From: JABWCQ01 sp964530625
GTDB lineage: Bacteria; Electryoneota; RPQS01
DNA length: 64,000 nucleotides
Assembly (NCBI GenBank): GCA_964530625.1
Contig: CAZHAK010000001.1
Coordinates: forward strand, 124,001 to 188,000
Direction of reading: 5' to 3'
Shown: positions 7,362-16,743 of the stretch, in pieces
How the letters are laid out: the number at the start of each line of letters is the position of its first letter
Numbering within the stretch: the first letter of the stretch is position 1
Notes under the pieces: generated by a model
What the model was told of the DNA's origin: nothing
Database searches by the model: none
The model's input: the letters and a program-made list of their open reading frames with translations, nothing else
Program-made: the position numbers and the translations under genes

Positions 7362-8909
7362 ATGCTTGCAGTCTCCATCGGCCTCCTCTGGAACGAACCT
7401 GAAATTCTCGGCTCATTGACGGGTCGCTTTCGCGCGCAATGTTTCACCGATTGTAACCGCTGGCTCGATTTACCCGACGCAACAGGTGATTTCAAAGTCA
7501 TCGCGCACGACACACCCATACCTGAACTCTCCTGGGCGATGCGTCTCGGCGAGTGTTTATCAAATGACAGCGCGGAAAAACTTTTGCACAAAATCGAGAG
7601 CGCGGATCTACTCCAACACGCCGAAATTCTCGAAGCGGGAAAAGAATGGAAATCACACCAAGGCCCACTCGACAACCGCGTCTGGTGGCCGGTGCTAAAA
7701 TTAGAGTCACGCGACGACGCTCATGAAGTCATGAAAGCGCTGCGCCCGACGCACCCCATCGGTCTGACGCTCGTGCGCCTGACGCGCCCCGAAATGAAAA
7801 CGCGCTTCACGATCGTGATCGGGGACTTTCAAAGCTACGTCGTGCGCGTAAAGTTTACGCCCTCGAGCAGCAGCTCCAAGTTTACATTAAACAGCGTTCC
7901 CATCGGCAGAGGATTTCACTGGGAAAGACGCGAACCGCTCTCCTATAGAGGAGAACTCGAGCTCTTTGCCACACCCGACGGCGGGCTGAGCGCGGCCAAC
8001 CGTCTGCCGCTCGAGCAATATGTCGAAACCGCGGTCGGCTCAGAAATGCGCCATGATTTACCCGCAGCCTTTTCGCAAGCACAAGCCGTCGCCGCGCGTT
8101 CGACGGTTTTGGCCACGGCAAACCGTCATCACTATAGCGACGGATTTGATTTATGTCACGACGATCACTGCCAATGCTATCAAGGCATCGCGCGCGAAGC
8201 GGACGCAGTAACCGAGCCCATACGCGACACCGCAGGACAGGTTTTGGTTTTTACCCCCCCTAGCCCCCCCGCTGACGCGAGGGGGAATCAGAGAGTCGCC
8301 GACGCGCGCTACGCAAAATCCTGCGGCGGCGTAAGCGATCACTTTGCCGAAGTCTGGGGCGAGGAAGAACCGGGCTATTTCGTCGTCAGGTCATGCGGAG
8401 AGTTTGAGTTTCCTGATTTGAGCAAAGAAGAGAATGCAAAAAACTTTTTACAGAATCCGCCGCAAGGTTTTTGCAATCCCGAAACCCATCCGTACCCCCA
8501 ACCGTGGGATGAGGACAAACTGTTTCGCTGGACCCGCGAATATGATCGAGCAATACTCGGCGACCTGTGCCAACAAAAGACGGGATGTGCCGTCGGTGCG
8601 ATTAGGCAATTGATTGTCAAGCATCGCAGCCCCTCAGGCAGAATCACCATTCTCGATGTGATCGGCGACTCAGGCCAAATCACCCTCTACGGCGAGCTTG
8701 AAATCCGCCGCGCGCTGTCCGAGTCACACTTGCCGTCATCCTATTTTGTTGTGCAAGAGTCCGATAAAATACTTACCTTGGAGGGTGGTGGTTGGGGCCA
8801 CGGCGTCGGCCTCTGTCAATTGGGCGCGGTCGCGATGGCCAAAGCGGGGTGGAGCCTCGAAAAGATTCTGGCGCACTATTATCCGAACACAAACGTAGCA
8901 ACTTTATGA
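7362..8909 (+). CDS. SpoIID/LytB-domain protein, probable peptidoglycan-acting enzyme
   Basis: A 515-residue protein. The SpoIID domain begins with LEQYVETAVGSEMRHDLP near residue 215, continues with AAFSQAQAVAARSTVL and ends with GWGHGVGLCQLGAVAMA near residue 480. SpoIID proteins are lytic transglycosylases acting on peptidoglycan stripped of stem peptides, and homologues are common in non-sporulating bacteria. A TTG at 7311 would add 17 residues encoded by the heptad repeat, so the ATG at 7362 is chosen; the N-terminal hydrophobic stretch (LAVSIGLLW) is short for a signal peptide. A C-rich repeat lies inside the domain in frame (8251-8289). The stop overlaps the antiporter start. Confidence 0.85.
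   Translation: MLAVSIGLLWNEPEILGSLTGRFRAQCFTDCNRWLDLPDATGDFKVIAHDTPIPELSWAMRLGECLSNDSAEKLLHKIESADLLQHAEILEAGKEWKSHQGPLDNRVWWPVLKLESRDDAHEVMKALRPTHPIGLTLVRLTRPEMKTRFTIVIGDFQSYVVRVKFTPSSSSSKFTLNSVPIGRGFHWERREPLSYRGELELFATPDGGLSAANRLPLEQYVETAVGSEMRHDLPAAFSQAQAVAARSTVLATANRHHYSDGFDLCHDDHCQCYQGIAREADAVTEPIRDTAGQVLVFTPPSPPADARGNQRVADARYAKSCGGVSDHFAEVWGEEEPGYFVVRSCGEFEFPDLSKEENAKNFLQNPPQGFCNPETHPYPQPWDEDKLFRWTREYDRAILGDLCQQKTGCAVGAIRQLIVKHRSPSGRITILDVIGDSGQITLYGELEIRRALSESHLPSSYFVVQESDKILTLEGGGWGHGVGLCQLGAVAMAKAGWSLEKILAHYYPNTNVATL
8251..8289 (-). repeat. C-rich palindromic repeat inside the SpoIID coding region
   Basis: On the minus strand it reads TTCCCCCTCGCGTCAGCGGG followed by a G-rich tail, the same design as copies at 31598, 34186, 49295, 55976 and 57741. 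It is in frame and contributes about 13 residues (TPPSPPADARGN) to the protein. Confidence 0.65.
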
Positions 8910-10138
8910 CCGTTTCGGTTTTATTTTTTCTGATCGCCGCAATCATCGGCTTGGGCTTCCTCGGCAAATGGCTGTTCAAAGTCACACGCGTTCCCGAAGT
9001 CATGCTGTTGATCGGAGCGGGTGTGGCGTTGCGCGAATTCTTCAAGTTCGACGCCAATCTTGTCTTGGAAGTGGCGCCGTATTTTGGAGCCTTCGCGCTG
9101 ATTGTGATTATGTTCGAAGGCGGACTTCATCTCGATTTTCATCATCTGGTCGCGCAATGGCGAAACTCACTCGCGCTGCTGGTTGTGGTCTTCATCTTGT
9201 CCTACGCGGCCATCACACTACTCGCGTACTATGTCTTCGAGCACAAGCTATTGAATGCGGCCTTGCTGGGATCGGCACTGGCTTGTACGAGCGCGGCGAT
9301 TGTGGTGCCGATAGTGCGGCAGGTACGCATGAACAAGTCGGTGCAGACGATTCTTGAGCTTGAGAGTTCACTCTCAGACGCGGCCGCTATTTTGATTACC
9401 GTGACGCTGCTCAACATCTTCACAGTCGATCACAGCGAAGGCAGTATCGGCGTGACAATACTTGCCTCACTCACCGGCGCGCTTTGGATTGGTCCCGTGG
9501 CGGCAATCGCTTGGGGCTGGGTGATGTCCAAAATCGCTGATCAGCCGCTGATTTATCTGGCGACATTCGCCGCGATGCTTGTGGTCTATGCGTCCTGCGA
9601 GGCCATTCATAGTTCCGGAGTCTTTGGAGTGTTTCTCTTCGCACTCGTGCTCTCCAACGGCCCGCGAGTCCTGCGGAGATTCTGGCCTGGCAAAAGAGGG
9701 CGCGAAGAGTTGCGGGATTGGATGGGCACGAGTGTCAAGGGCTTTCATGCCGAATTGACCTTTCTCGTGCGCACGTTCTTTTTCGTTTTTCTTGGACTCC
9801 TCTTCGACTTTCGTGCCATTACCGTTAAAAACCTGTTGGAGTCCGTGGCCATTTACGCGGCGTTGGTTCTGGCACGTTGGCTGGCCGTAGGCTGGATAAA
9901 GGTCGGCGAAGACAAGGCCGAGCAGGCCCGTTCGACGCGAGCGCTGTTTCTGTTTATGCCGCGCGGCTTGGCTTCCGCCGTGCTGGCCACGATACCATTG
10001 CAATACGGCGTCATCGTCAGCGCGGACTTTATCACAGTGACGATTGTCATCGTGCTGTTGTCGAATCTCGCCATCACATTAGGTGTCCGCTGGGTCGAAA
10101 AGGGAACGCTGCCCACCGCACCTCACAGGCAATCCTAA
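8906..10138 (+). CDS. Cation:proton antiporter (Na+/H+ exchanger family)
   Basis: Inner-membrane protein of 410 residues with about 12 hydrophobic segments, the Na+/H+ exchanger fold of the CPA superfamily. Features include VPEVMLLIGAGVALREF near residue 28, FGAFALIVIMFEGGLHLDF near 60-78, and the polar stretch LESSLSDAAAILIT near 152, which contains the Asp expected in the ion site. The product exchanges cations for protons in pH and salt homeostasis; Na+ or K+ specificity is unclear. There is no C-terminal TrkA-N domain. The frame is open further upstream, but the ATG at 8906 overlaps the SpoIID stop and begins the first helix. Confidence 0.85.
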   Translation: MTVSVLFFLIAAIIGLGFLGKWLFKVTRVPEVMLLIGAGVALREFFKFDANLVLEVAPYFGAFALIVIMFEGGLHLDFHHLVAQWRNSLALLVVVFILSYAAITLLAYYVFEHKLLNAALLGSALACTSAAIVVPIVRQVRMNKSVQTILELESSLSDAAAILITVTLLNIFTVDHSEGSIGVTILASLTGALWIGPVAAIAWGWVMSKIADQPLIYLATFAAMLVVYASCEAIHSSGVFGVFLFALVLSNGPRVLRRFWPGKRGREELRDWMGTSVKGFHAELTFLVRTFFFVFLGLLFDFRAITVKNLLESVAIYAALVLARWLAVGWIKVGEDKAEQARSTRALFLFMPRGLASAVLATIPLQYGVIVSADFITVTIVIVLLSNLAITLGVRWVEKGTLPTAPHRQS

Positions 10139-10201
10139 ATAATTTGGGTTCGACGCGAGGCAAAAGTTAGTGACGCTACATCCCAAGCAAATCAGCCAAC
10201 C

Positions 10202-11854
10202 TTGAACAAGCTCACGCGAATCATACTCCCTTGTTTATTGACCTTGCTGGTTTGGGGGTTCTTCCTCTCGAATGCCTGGAAGGGAATAGACTTCGGTTAT
10301 CACTGGGATGAGCAGGCGACGACCATTTCGATTAAAGAGACGGTGGAAACGGGCGTGCTTCTGCCGCTTATTTATCTGTATCCGGGGATGTGTTATGATT
10401 TAGCGCTGTTGGCGTTGCTGCCCGAGGCTTATCGCGAGCTCACGACAGGGGAAACTCCGTGGCGTCATATGCCCGCCGCCGATTCGTTACTTTCGAGCGA
10501 GCCTTCACCCACGCGGTCAAGATTCGATATTATTCAAGAGAGTCTCCAGTCCTATGTGGAACAGCCGGCCTATCTGCTGACAGTGCGCCGGCTGTTTGCG
10601 TTTGTTTCATCTCTGTTGATACTTTGGGTTTTCGCCGCGCTTTGGACTACCAGCGGCACTGCGTGGTTGGGTCTTTTGGGCGCGGGACTCGCGGGGTTCT
10701 CCTGGGAATTTCTCTACCACTCCCGCTGGGCCGTGCCGGATGCGATGACGGCTTCATTTGCCGCTCTTGTTCTGTTTGTCTGTGCGCTGATTCTGAAGTA
10801 TCCGCATCGAACGTATTGGTTCACGGTCGCGGCAATATCCGCCGGACTGTGCGCGTCCGGGAAATATCCCGGAGCGATTACCATGCTGTCGGTCTCTCTT
10901 GCGATCATGGCGGCGACTGGCAAGACGGGCACATCCTGGTGGAAGCCGATGATCTCGGCCTGGCTTTGGTTTGTTGCCGCGTTTCTCGTCACGTCTCCGG
11001 GAACGGTGCTGAATCCGCTGCGCTTTTTTGACGGCCTGCAATACAACAAACAAATTTACTCGCTTGGCCATCCCGGGCACACTATAGACGCAGGCTGGAC
11101 GCACATTCAGGCGATTCTCGGCTATCTGGCCACGTCGGTATCCTCCAGCCAGTTGTGGCTCAGCCTGCTGGTCACTCTCGTTGTCGTTATCGGGATAATC
11201 TCCCTGATCAGGCAGAAGCTGCGGGGCGCATGGCTACTCGTGCCCTTTGCACTTTATGTGCTCTATATGGGCTCCCAGAATGTTTTCTTTGTCAGAAATT
11301 CTCAACTCCTGATTCCCTACTGGATAGCCTTTGCAGGAGCAGGCGTCTGGTCAATCTGGAAAGTCGAGAAATTAAAAAACGTGCTACGCGCCGCACTGAT
11401 CGGTCTCGCACTGGTGCTGGTCGCGGTTAATGCGGATGCCATCTTGAGTTCGTCTGAAAGTATCGTCACAAGAGTTCAGGATCGTCCGCAGCGGCTGCCG
11501 GATTTTCTCGATTGGCTGAGCGAGCAGTCAGAGCCGATTAGCTTGTCTCCGCAGATAACCGCTGAATTAAATCACCGCAATCTCCCGCTTCCGCCTAACA
11601 GCGTAGGCACTTTTGCGGAAGCCCAACTCATCGCATTCTATCTCTCAGAAGAAAATTCCTATTGGCCCAAATGGGAAGCGCATCATAGACACCTGTTTCG
11701 AGCGGAGTTCGGCCCGCGTGAAGTGAATCTAAACTACTACCCGTTCTGGGGCGGAGAAGATAGGATCGTGGTCATCCCTCGCGCGACCGCGCAATCATTC
11801 GGCATCCGACAATTCAGCAACAGAGTTGGCCCGTGGCCGCTTTTTGAAAGATGA
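10202..11854 (+). CDS. GT39/PMT-like membrane glycosyltransferase
   Basis: A 550-residue polytopic membrane protein with about ten hydrophobic segments. The first periplasmic loop starts with GYHWDEQAT near residue 32, and the Asp-Glu pair after the first helix is the catalytic signature of protein mannosyltransferase/ArnT-like (GT39, GT-C fold) enzymes that use lipid-phosphate sugars. A soluble C-terminal domain covers about 430-550. It starts with TTG (MNKLTRIILPCLL) without a strong ribosome site; no better start is seen. Its ATGA overlap with tatD suggests co-translation. Acceptor and donor are unknown; glycosylation of lipids or secreted proteins is plausible. Confidence 0.7.
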   Translation: MNKLTRIILPCLLTLLVWGFFLSNAWKGIDFGYHWDEQATTISIKETVETGVLLPLIYLYPGMCYDLALLALLPEAYRELTTGETPWRHMPAADSLLSSEPSPTRSRFDIIQESLQSYVEQPAYLLTVRRLFAFVSSLLILWVFAALWTTSGTAWLGLLGAGLAGFSWEFLYHSRWAVPDAMTASFAALVLFVCALILKYPHRTYWFTVAAISAGLCASGKYPGAITMLSVSLAIMAATGKTGTSWWKPMISAWLWFVAAFLVTSPGTVLNPLRFFDGLQYNKQIYSLGHPGHTIDAGWTHIQAILGYLATSVSSSQLWLSLLVTLVVVIGIISLIRQKLRGAWLLVPFALYVLYMGSQNVFFVRNSQLLIPYWIAFAGAGVWSIWKVEKLKNVLRAALIGLALVLVAVNADAILSSSESIVTRVQDRPQRLPDFLDWLSEQSEPISLSPQITAELNHRNLPLPPNSVGTFAEAQLIAFYLSEENSYWPKWEAHHRHLFRAEFGPREVNLNYYPFWGGEDRIVVIPRATAQSFGIRQFSNRVGPWPLFER

Positions 11855-12630
11855 TAGACACACATTGCCATCTCTACTACGAACAGTTCGCCGAAGACCT
11901 CGATGAAGTGCTTGCGCGCGCCCGCGCGGCGGACGTGGATCGCGTGATTACGATTGCCGTTGATCGCGAGACGGGCTTGCAATGTCTGGACTTGGTGAAT
12001 CGTTTTCCGGGTCAGGTCTTTTGCGCTTTGGGAGTCCACCCCAGCGAAACCGACAAAGTAACGGATGATGACCTCGACTGGATTGAAGCCGCGGTCGGGG
12101 ATCCCGCTGTGGTAGCTGTCGGGGAAATTGGTTTGGATATCTATCGCGGCGAAACAAACATCAAACAGCAGGAGAAACTCTTCGAGCATATGTTAGCGCT
12201 TGCGCGCAGAGTGGATCTTCCGGTGGTGATTCATCATCGCGCCGCAGGCTTACGCACGATTGAAATCATCGAGTCCGCGGGAAATCATCGCGGCGTCTTT
12301 CACTGTTTTTCAGAAGACTATGACTACGCCAAGCGTGTGCTGGACGCAGGGTTCATGATTTCTTTCACGGGCAATATCACCTACAAAAACTCAACGCTGC
12401 CGACCCTCGCGGCCAAGCTCCCGCTAAATCACCTGCTGCTCGAGACGGATGCTCCCTTCATGGCTCCCGTCCCCTACCGGGGAAAGCGCTGTGAACCGGC
12501 CCATGCCCGGCTTATAGCATCTAAGCTATCAGAAATACATAACATTAGCTTAGCCGACGTAGCCCAGATAACGACTCAAACCGCCCAAAATCTATTTTTC
12601 GCAGATCGAAGGGTCGGGATAGTTTCGTAG
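11851..12630 (+). CDS. TatD family metal-dependent DNase
   Basis: A 259-residue TIM-barrel hydrolase, the usual length for TatD. Metal ligands are visible: DTHCHL at residues 3-8, GEIGLD near 91, VVIHHRAA near 128, FHCFSED near 151 and LLETDAPFMAP near 203. TatD proteins are cytoplasmic 3'-5' exonucleases or endonucleases linked to DNA repair and turnover. It is the last gene of the tightly packed forward run that began at 4727. The following 300 bases are AT-rich and non-coding. Confidence 0.92.
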   Translation: MIDTHCHLYYEQFAEDLDEVLARARAADVDRVITIAVDRETGLQCLDLVNRFPGQVFCALGVHPSETDKVTDDDLDWIEAAVGDPAVVAVGEIGLDIYRGETNIKQQEKLFEHMLALARRVDLPVVIHHRAAGLRTIEIIESAGNHRGVFHCFSEDYDYAKRVLDAGFMISFTGNITYKNSTLPTLAAKLPLNHLLLETDAPFMAPVPYRGKRCEPAHARLIASKLSEIHNISLADVAQITTQTAQNLFFADRRVGIVS

Positions 12631-12932
12631 AGGCAGGTTTGGAGGCACGTAATTTTACAGACCCTCAAAGCACTAAAAAGTATGGATAAGTTACGCATTT
12701 TGGCATTCAGAGAAAGATTTTAAGCTGCTATAATTAAAGGGTTTAAAATATAACTCTACAAACCTTATCATATTAACCTAACACTCTCAAAAATTTAGAT
12801 TTCTCACCAGATTCCTTGACAACCAAAGTCGCTCAGAGTATATTAACAACTGTTAGTAGGAACGAAAAATGCACTAAGCGAGAAATGTGCGTCTCGGGGT
12901 GCAGTCAATTGACCATATAGAGAGGTAATGGA
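12631..12932. other. AT-rich intergenic region with a strong promoter
   Basis: About 300 bases without a gene, clearly richer in A+T than the surroundings. It holds the promoter at 12816-12844 and a long leader before the ATG at 12933. I saw no recognisable riboswitch. Confidence 0.5.
12816..12844 (+). promoter_or_regulatory. Near-consensus sigma70 promoter for the 12933/14331 genes
   Basis: TTGACA (12816-12821), exactly 17 bases, TATATT (12839-12844). The predicted leader is about 80 bases, with an AGAGAGGTAA ribosome site before the ATG at 12933. Confidence 0.75.
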
Positions 12933-14267
12933 ATGAAGAAAGTGCGACTTATTTTGGCTCTGGCCGTGGCAGCTATCATGTGTAGCAACGCCTTTGCGCT
13001 GGATCTGGCTACGCTGGCATTCGATGAACAAAACCAGAAAATGCACCTTATCATTGGTGACGCTCAGCCGTTCAACGCGGTCGTGTCGTTTATCCATCTT
13101 CCGGCAGCTTGTGGACTTCCGCAGCGTTGGGATGAGGAATCGGGACAGTATGTGGACGGCATCGTGGCTGAAAACGTTGACTTCCATTGGTGCGAATTAG
13201 ACATGTTTGTGGGTGACCTTGAAATTGGTCAGCCCGTTCAAATTGGCGCCCAAATTCAGCTTTATAGCTTGGATTGGAGTACCCTCATAAACACTGTTGA
13301 CGTTTTTGACTGGAATAATTTCCAGACGGTAGACGGCCAAACACTTGAATACGTTACGACCGAATGTACTCCTGTGCTTCCGGCTTCGATTCCCATCAAC
13401 TCGGCCTTCTGCGCGACGCTCTGTCACGGAACCTTTGTGATTCCAATCGAGTGCGAAGACCCGACCCACACGCCGAATACTCTGGAAATCACAGTGACCA
13501 ACCGTTGCGACCCGGCTCAAGGTTCGGAATGCAACGATCCTTCTTGCCCGGGCGTGGATTGGGATCTCTTTAACTGGAATATCCGCGTCTTCCCATTCTG
13601 TAATATCTTCTTGACGCTGTCCTATTGCGGCGTGGATCCCGGTTGCGTTTGCATCTGGCGTTCGGACTTTATTCTGCCCGTTCAGTTCACAGGCTTTGAC
13701 GCCGTGGCCGGTGACGGCCAAGTGCGCTTGGGCTGGAGCACAGCTTCTGAAAGCGACTTGCAAGAGTTCCGCGTCAGCCGCGCGACCTCACGTGATGGCA
13801 ACTACCACGAAGTTAGCCGTCAGCCGGCTAACAACAGCCCAGTTGGCGCCAGCTACAGCTTTGTTGACGAAGCGGTTGAAAACGGCACCACCTACTACTA
13901 CAAGCTTCACGTTGTCGACGTGAATGGCGCAATCTCCGTATACAACAGCAACGGTCAGTCGATTGTGGCAGAAGCCACCCCGCAGTCGGGTGCCTCGTTT
14001 GTGTCCGAATATGCTCTGGCTCAGAACTATCCCAATCCCTTCAACTCGCAAACCAACTTCAGCTTCAGCATTCCGGCCACTGGTCAGGTTTCTCTGAAGG
14101 TTTATGACATGTTGGGCCGCGAAGTTGCCACGGTGATTGACGGTGCGATGAACGCCGGAACTCACTCGGTGAACTGGTCGGCTGAAGGCCTCGCGACAGG
14201 TGTCTATATGTACACATTGAAGTCCGGCGAATTCAGTCAGTCTAACAAGCTCCTCTATCTGAAGTAA
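12933..14267 (+). CDS. Secreted Cys-rich T9SS cargo protein (first of a tandem pair)
   Basis: A 444-residue exported protein. Residues 1-22 are a clean signal peptide (KKVRLILALAVAAIMC...AFA). Residues 30-245 form an unrecognised domain with more than a dozen cysteines (for example FCATLCHGTF, GSECNDPSCPG and YCGVDPGCVC), suggesting disulfides. A fibronectin type III-like module follows (DGQVRLGWSTASESDLQEF, near 255-345). The final 80 residues from LAQNYPNPFNSQTNFSF are a type A sorting domain. The gene has a strong promoter and ribosome site, so high expression is likely. The next gene encodes a related protein 63 bases downstream with no terminator between. Confidence 0.88.
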   Translation: MKKVRLILALAVAAIMCSNAFALDLATLAFDEQNQKMHLIIGDAQPFNAVVSFIHLPAACGLPQRWDEESGQYVDGIVAENVDFHWCELDMFVGDLEIGQPVQIGAQIQLYSLDWSTLINTVDVFDWNNFQTVDGQTLEYVTTECTPVLPASIPINSAFCATLCHGTFVIPIECEDPTHTPNTLEITVTNRCDPAQGSECNDPSCPGVDWDLFNWNIRVFPFCNIFLTLSYCGVDPGCVCIWRSDFILPVQFTGFDAVAGDGQVRLGWSTASESDLQEFRVSRATSRDGNYHEVSRQPANNSPVGASYSFVDEAVENGTTYYYKLHVVDVNGAISVYNSNGQSIVAEATPQSGASFVSEYALAQNYPNPFNSQTNFSFSIPATGQVSLKVYDMLGREVATVIDGAMNAGTHSVNWSAEGLATGVYMYTLKSGEFSQSNKLLYLK

Positions 14268-14330
14268 GATAGAATCGCTTGATAGCATTCACTTTGATAG
14301 AATGACCAAAAAACCACGGAGATTGACCGA

Positions 14331-15344
14331 ATGAAGAAGATATTTGTTACAATGATGATGGTGGCCGCACTGGCCATTGTGTTGCCCTCGGCAGCACAGG
14401 CTCAGTGTACGCCCCTCTTTAACGGCGCGCCCTTTACGCCGAATACAGAGTTGCATGTCGGACAGTCCGCTTGTATTCAACTCTGTCAGTTCAGCTTTGT
14501 CTCGTTTTTCCTTGTGGGAGACGATTTGGATGAGCTGGGTGTCCCAGTGCTGTTGGCCGCGGCGGGCTGCAGCCCCACGAACACCAATTGCAACATTGAC
14601 TGTACACCGATCATCCCCCCCTCGAGCTTCACCCTGGGTGGCGGCATCTTTTTCCCAAATCCCGATGATTGGGGCGGTGCCAGCGAGTGTATGGAAATTG
14701 CCTACCGTTGGAACCACGACGGCTTCTGGGAAATCGAAATTTTCAGTCTTTGCGAAGGTTGTTTTTGCTTGACCTTTGACCACCAATTGGCCGCTGAAAT
14801 CTCGTCCTTTGACGCGACGGCCGGCGACGGTGAAGTTACCGTGAGCTGGGGTACGGCCAGCGAATCCAACGTGAACCGTTTCGAAGTTCTTCGCAACGGC
14901 ACCAAGATTCATGAAGTGGCCGCGTCCAACAGCGCCACAGGCAGCAACTACATTTGGGTGGATCGTGATGTCCAGAATGGTTTCACCTACCGTTATCAGT
15001 TGAACAGCATCGACATGAACGGACAAGTCAATAGTTATGGTTCAGTAGCCAGCGCGACCCCCGGCTCCGAAGGCGTGGTTCGTGAGTTCGCCCTGTTCCA
15101 GAACTATCCCAATCCGTTTAACCCGGAAACGAACATCAGCTTCTCATTGCCTGAAGCTTCAAACGTGAACCTTCGCGTCTTCAACCTTTTGGGTGAAGAA
15201 GTTGCGACGTTGACCAGTGGAGTTCAAGCGGCCGGAACGCACACCGTGTCCTTTGATGCGTCCAACCTGACGAGCGGTATGTATATCTATCGTCTGGAAG
15301 CTGGTGAGTTCAGCGCGACCCGTAAGATGATCTTGATGAAGTAG
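14331..15344 (+). CDS. Secreted Cys-rich T9SS cargo protein (second of a tandem pair)
   Basis: A 337-residue exported protein with the same plan as its upstream neighbour. It has a signal peptide (MKKIFVTMMMVAALAIV to AQAQ), then a cysteine-rich domain of about 130 residues (QSACIQLCQFSF, PTNTNCNIDCTP and CEGCFCLTF). A fibronectin-like module (DGEVTVSWGTASESNVNRF) and a type A sorting domain from FQNYPNPFNPETNISF follow. The two probably arose by duplication and share one transcript ending at the terminator 15367-15397. The shared GDG.V.(L/V).W.TASES phrase also occurs in the 26442 protein. The role of the Cys-rich domain is unknown. Confidence 0.88.
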   Translation: MKKIFVTMMMVAALAIVLPSAAQAQCTPLFNGAPFTPNTELHVGQSACIQLCQFSFVSFFLVGDDLDELGVPVLLAAAGCSPTNTNCNIDCTPIIPPSSFTLGGGIFFPNPDDWGGASECMEIAYRWNHDGFWEIEIFSLCEGCFCLTFDHQLAAEISSFDATAGDGEVTVSWGTASESNVNRFEVLRNGTKIHEVAASNSATGSNYIWVDRDVQNGFTYRYQLNSIDMNGQVNSYGSVASATPGSEGVVREFALFQNYPNPFNPETNISFSLPEASNVNLRVFNLLGEEVATLTSGVQAAGTHTVSFDASNLTSGMYIYRLEAGEFSATRKMILMK

Positions 15345-15366
15345 TTTCCACCTCTCTTGGAAATAA

Positions 15367-15397
15367 AAAGCCCCTCGGCGTATGCCGGGGGGCTTTT
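15367..15397 (+). terminator. Rho-independent terminator
   Basis: AAAAGCCCC and GGGGGGCTTTT flank a short loop, 22 bases after the stop of the 14331 gene. Confidence 0.85.
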
Positions 15398-15419
15398 GCT
15401 TACTCGTGTTTTATGAAGT

Positions 15420-16583
15420 TTATGTTTCCGTCGGAGAAAGCTCTTGATCAAGGGGCTCAATCTGGCGCGGGAACACCACCACTTCACTTTGTCCGCTTCG
15501 CTTTAGCTGCTCAACGATCAAGCCAATCCGATTTGCATTAACCATCGCTCCGTACGCCAGCAGTCTTACACCCGAAGTGCTATAAACACTTTGGCAAAGA
15601 ATCATGCCTGGCCTGAGTTCTTTAAGCGGGATATGTTGACCGTCAAAATAGTCCTGCATCTCCCGTTTTGTAACGATGGAATCCAGAGTCGCCAAAGTGT
15701 CCGAATCGTAAACTTGATTCACACCTTTCCAAAGTTCGGATAACACATCCTTGGCGCAATCCGGCCCCAGGCTTGCCTCCACTCGCTCATAGGCAGAGCA
15801 GGCTCTGAGAATCTTCGCTCCGATTGGGATGTCCGAGCCGGACAAGTTTGCCGGACCGGTCCCGTCAACATTTTCTAATTGGCAATCTACGATTTGGGCA
15901 ATCGCCGCAAGCTCAGGCACCGATCTCAAAATGCTTGCCCCGAGTGCAGCGTAGTTCTCATAGAATTTTAAGTCGGTATTAAACAGCAGTGAACGATCTC
16001 GGAAAAGATAGCTGTCCGGCAAACCGATTTTGCCGATCTCGCGTAAACGCGCGGCAGCAGAAATTTCGCGAATCTCGTCAGCACTCAGCCCGAGCTCGCG
16101 CCCTACCTGTACAGCAAGCCAAATCACGCGGTCCGCGCGCTCGTGACTTCCGGGCAATCGTAAATTGACTAACCGCTCAAACAGAACAATGATGTCTTCA
16201 ATCGTGAAATTCTGGTAGTACTCGGCAAGGCTGTAATCTTGAAAGCGGCGCGGAATTTTCTGTAGCAATTTCAGTGCGCTCGAAAAATTTTGCCAAGGGG
16301 ATTCAGGATCAATGAGGAGACTGATGAGCGGAGCCGGCGAGTGACCGAGACCCAGGATTCCATGACCGCGGTCGTAAAAATTGGTCAGGCAAGGAACAAT
16401 GGCGATATCAATCGGAGTCTCGCAGCAGACGATCCAGTCAGGCTCTACCCCCTCAGGAATCTCTGTGTCACGAGGTCCGGACACGACCAAAGTATGCAGA
16501 TTAGCCGATCTGCGTAAGCCTTCTGATAAGATGCTCTGAGGCTTAGCCATCACGAACACGACATTTGCCTTCTTTGCTTCCAT
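15420..16583 (-). CDS. Degenerate HD-GYP protein, probably catalytically inactive (copy 1)
   Basis: A 387-residue cytoplasmic protein. Residues 1-110 could be a degenerate receiver-like domain. Residues about 140-310 follow the HD-GYP c-di-GMP phosphodiesterase fold, but the key residues are changed: the HD pair in LHDIGKIGIPD reads RLREIGKIGLPD (near 180), the HHE..DG.GYP motif reads CQLENVDGTGPA (near 235), and the VAD.(Y/F)DA motif reads RACSAYERVE. The C-terminal module (LRPGMILCQSVYSTSGVRLL) is one found after HD-GYP domains in response regulators. Loss of metal ligands suggests a binding or scaffold role, not c-di-GMP hydrolysis. The paralogue at 17038 and motAB are its neighbours. Confidence 0.8.
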   Translation of the reverse strand: MEAKKANVVFVMAKPQSILSEGLRRSANLHTLVVSGPRDTEIPEGVEPDWIVCCETPIDIAIVPCLTNFYDRGHGILGLGHSPAPLISLLIDPESPWQNFSSALKLLQKIPRRFQDYSLAEYYQNFTIEDIIVLFERLVNLRLPGSHERADRVIWLAVQVGRELGLSADEIREISAAARLREIGKIGLPDSYLFRDRSLLFNTDLKFYENYAALGASILRSVPELAAIAQIVDCQLENVDGTGPANLSGSDIPIGAKILRACSAYERVEASLGPDCAKDVLSELWKGVNQVYDSDTLATLDSIVTKREMQDYFDGQHIPLKELRPGMILCQSVYSTSGVRLLAYGAMVNANRIGLIVEQLKRSGQSEVVVFPRQIEPLDQELSPTET

Positions 16584-16743
16584 TTCACCGCCCAGTTTCC
16601 GGAATACAAAAGTGTAAGCGCATAAAAATTAAAAGGATTGGAGATCCTGACCCCGGCAGGCGACGATGCCCATCCTGTTTCACTTTCTTTACGTGCTGGA
16701 GCCTCACAGACAGCAGAAGTGCTTGTTGCTAATCGGATTCAAG
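16584..16743. other. Spacer between minus-strand genes
   Basis: About 160 bases with no convincing coding or structural signal. It should hold the promoter of the 15420-16583 gene, but I see no clear -35/-10 pair. Confidence 0.3.

Noticed and set aside
9467..10003. Minus-strand open frame of 178 codons
   Set aside because: Antisense of the antiporter gene, which has clear membrane-protein features.
10459..11031. Forward open frame of 190 codons
   Set aside because: Lies inside the GT39-like gene in another frame; Cys/Arg-rich with no family features.
16620..16743. c-di-GMP riboswitch upstream of the HD-GYP-like gene
   Set aside because: No GEMM core sequences or matching stems could be seen on either strand.
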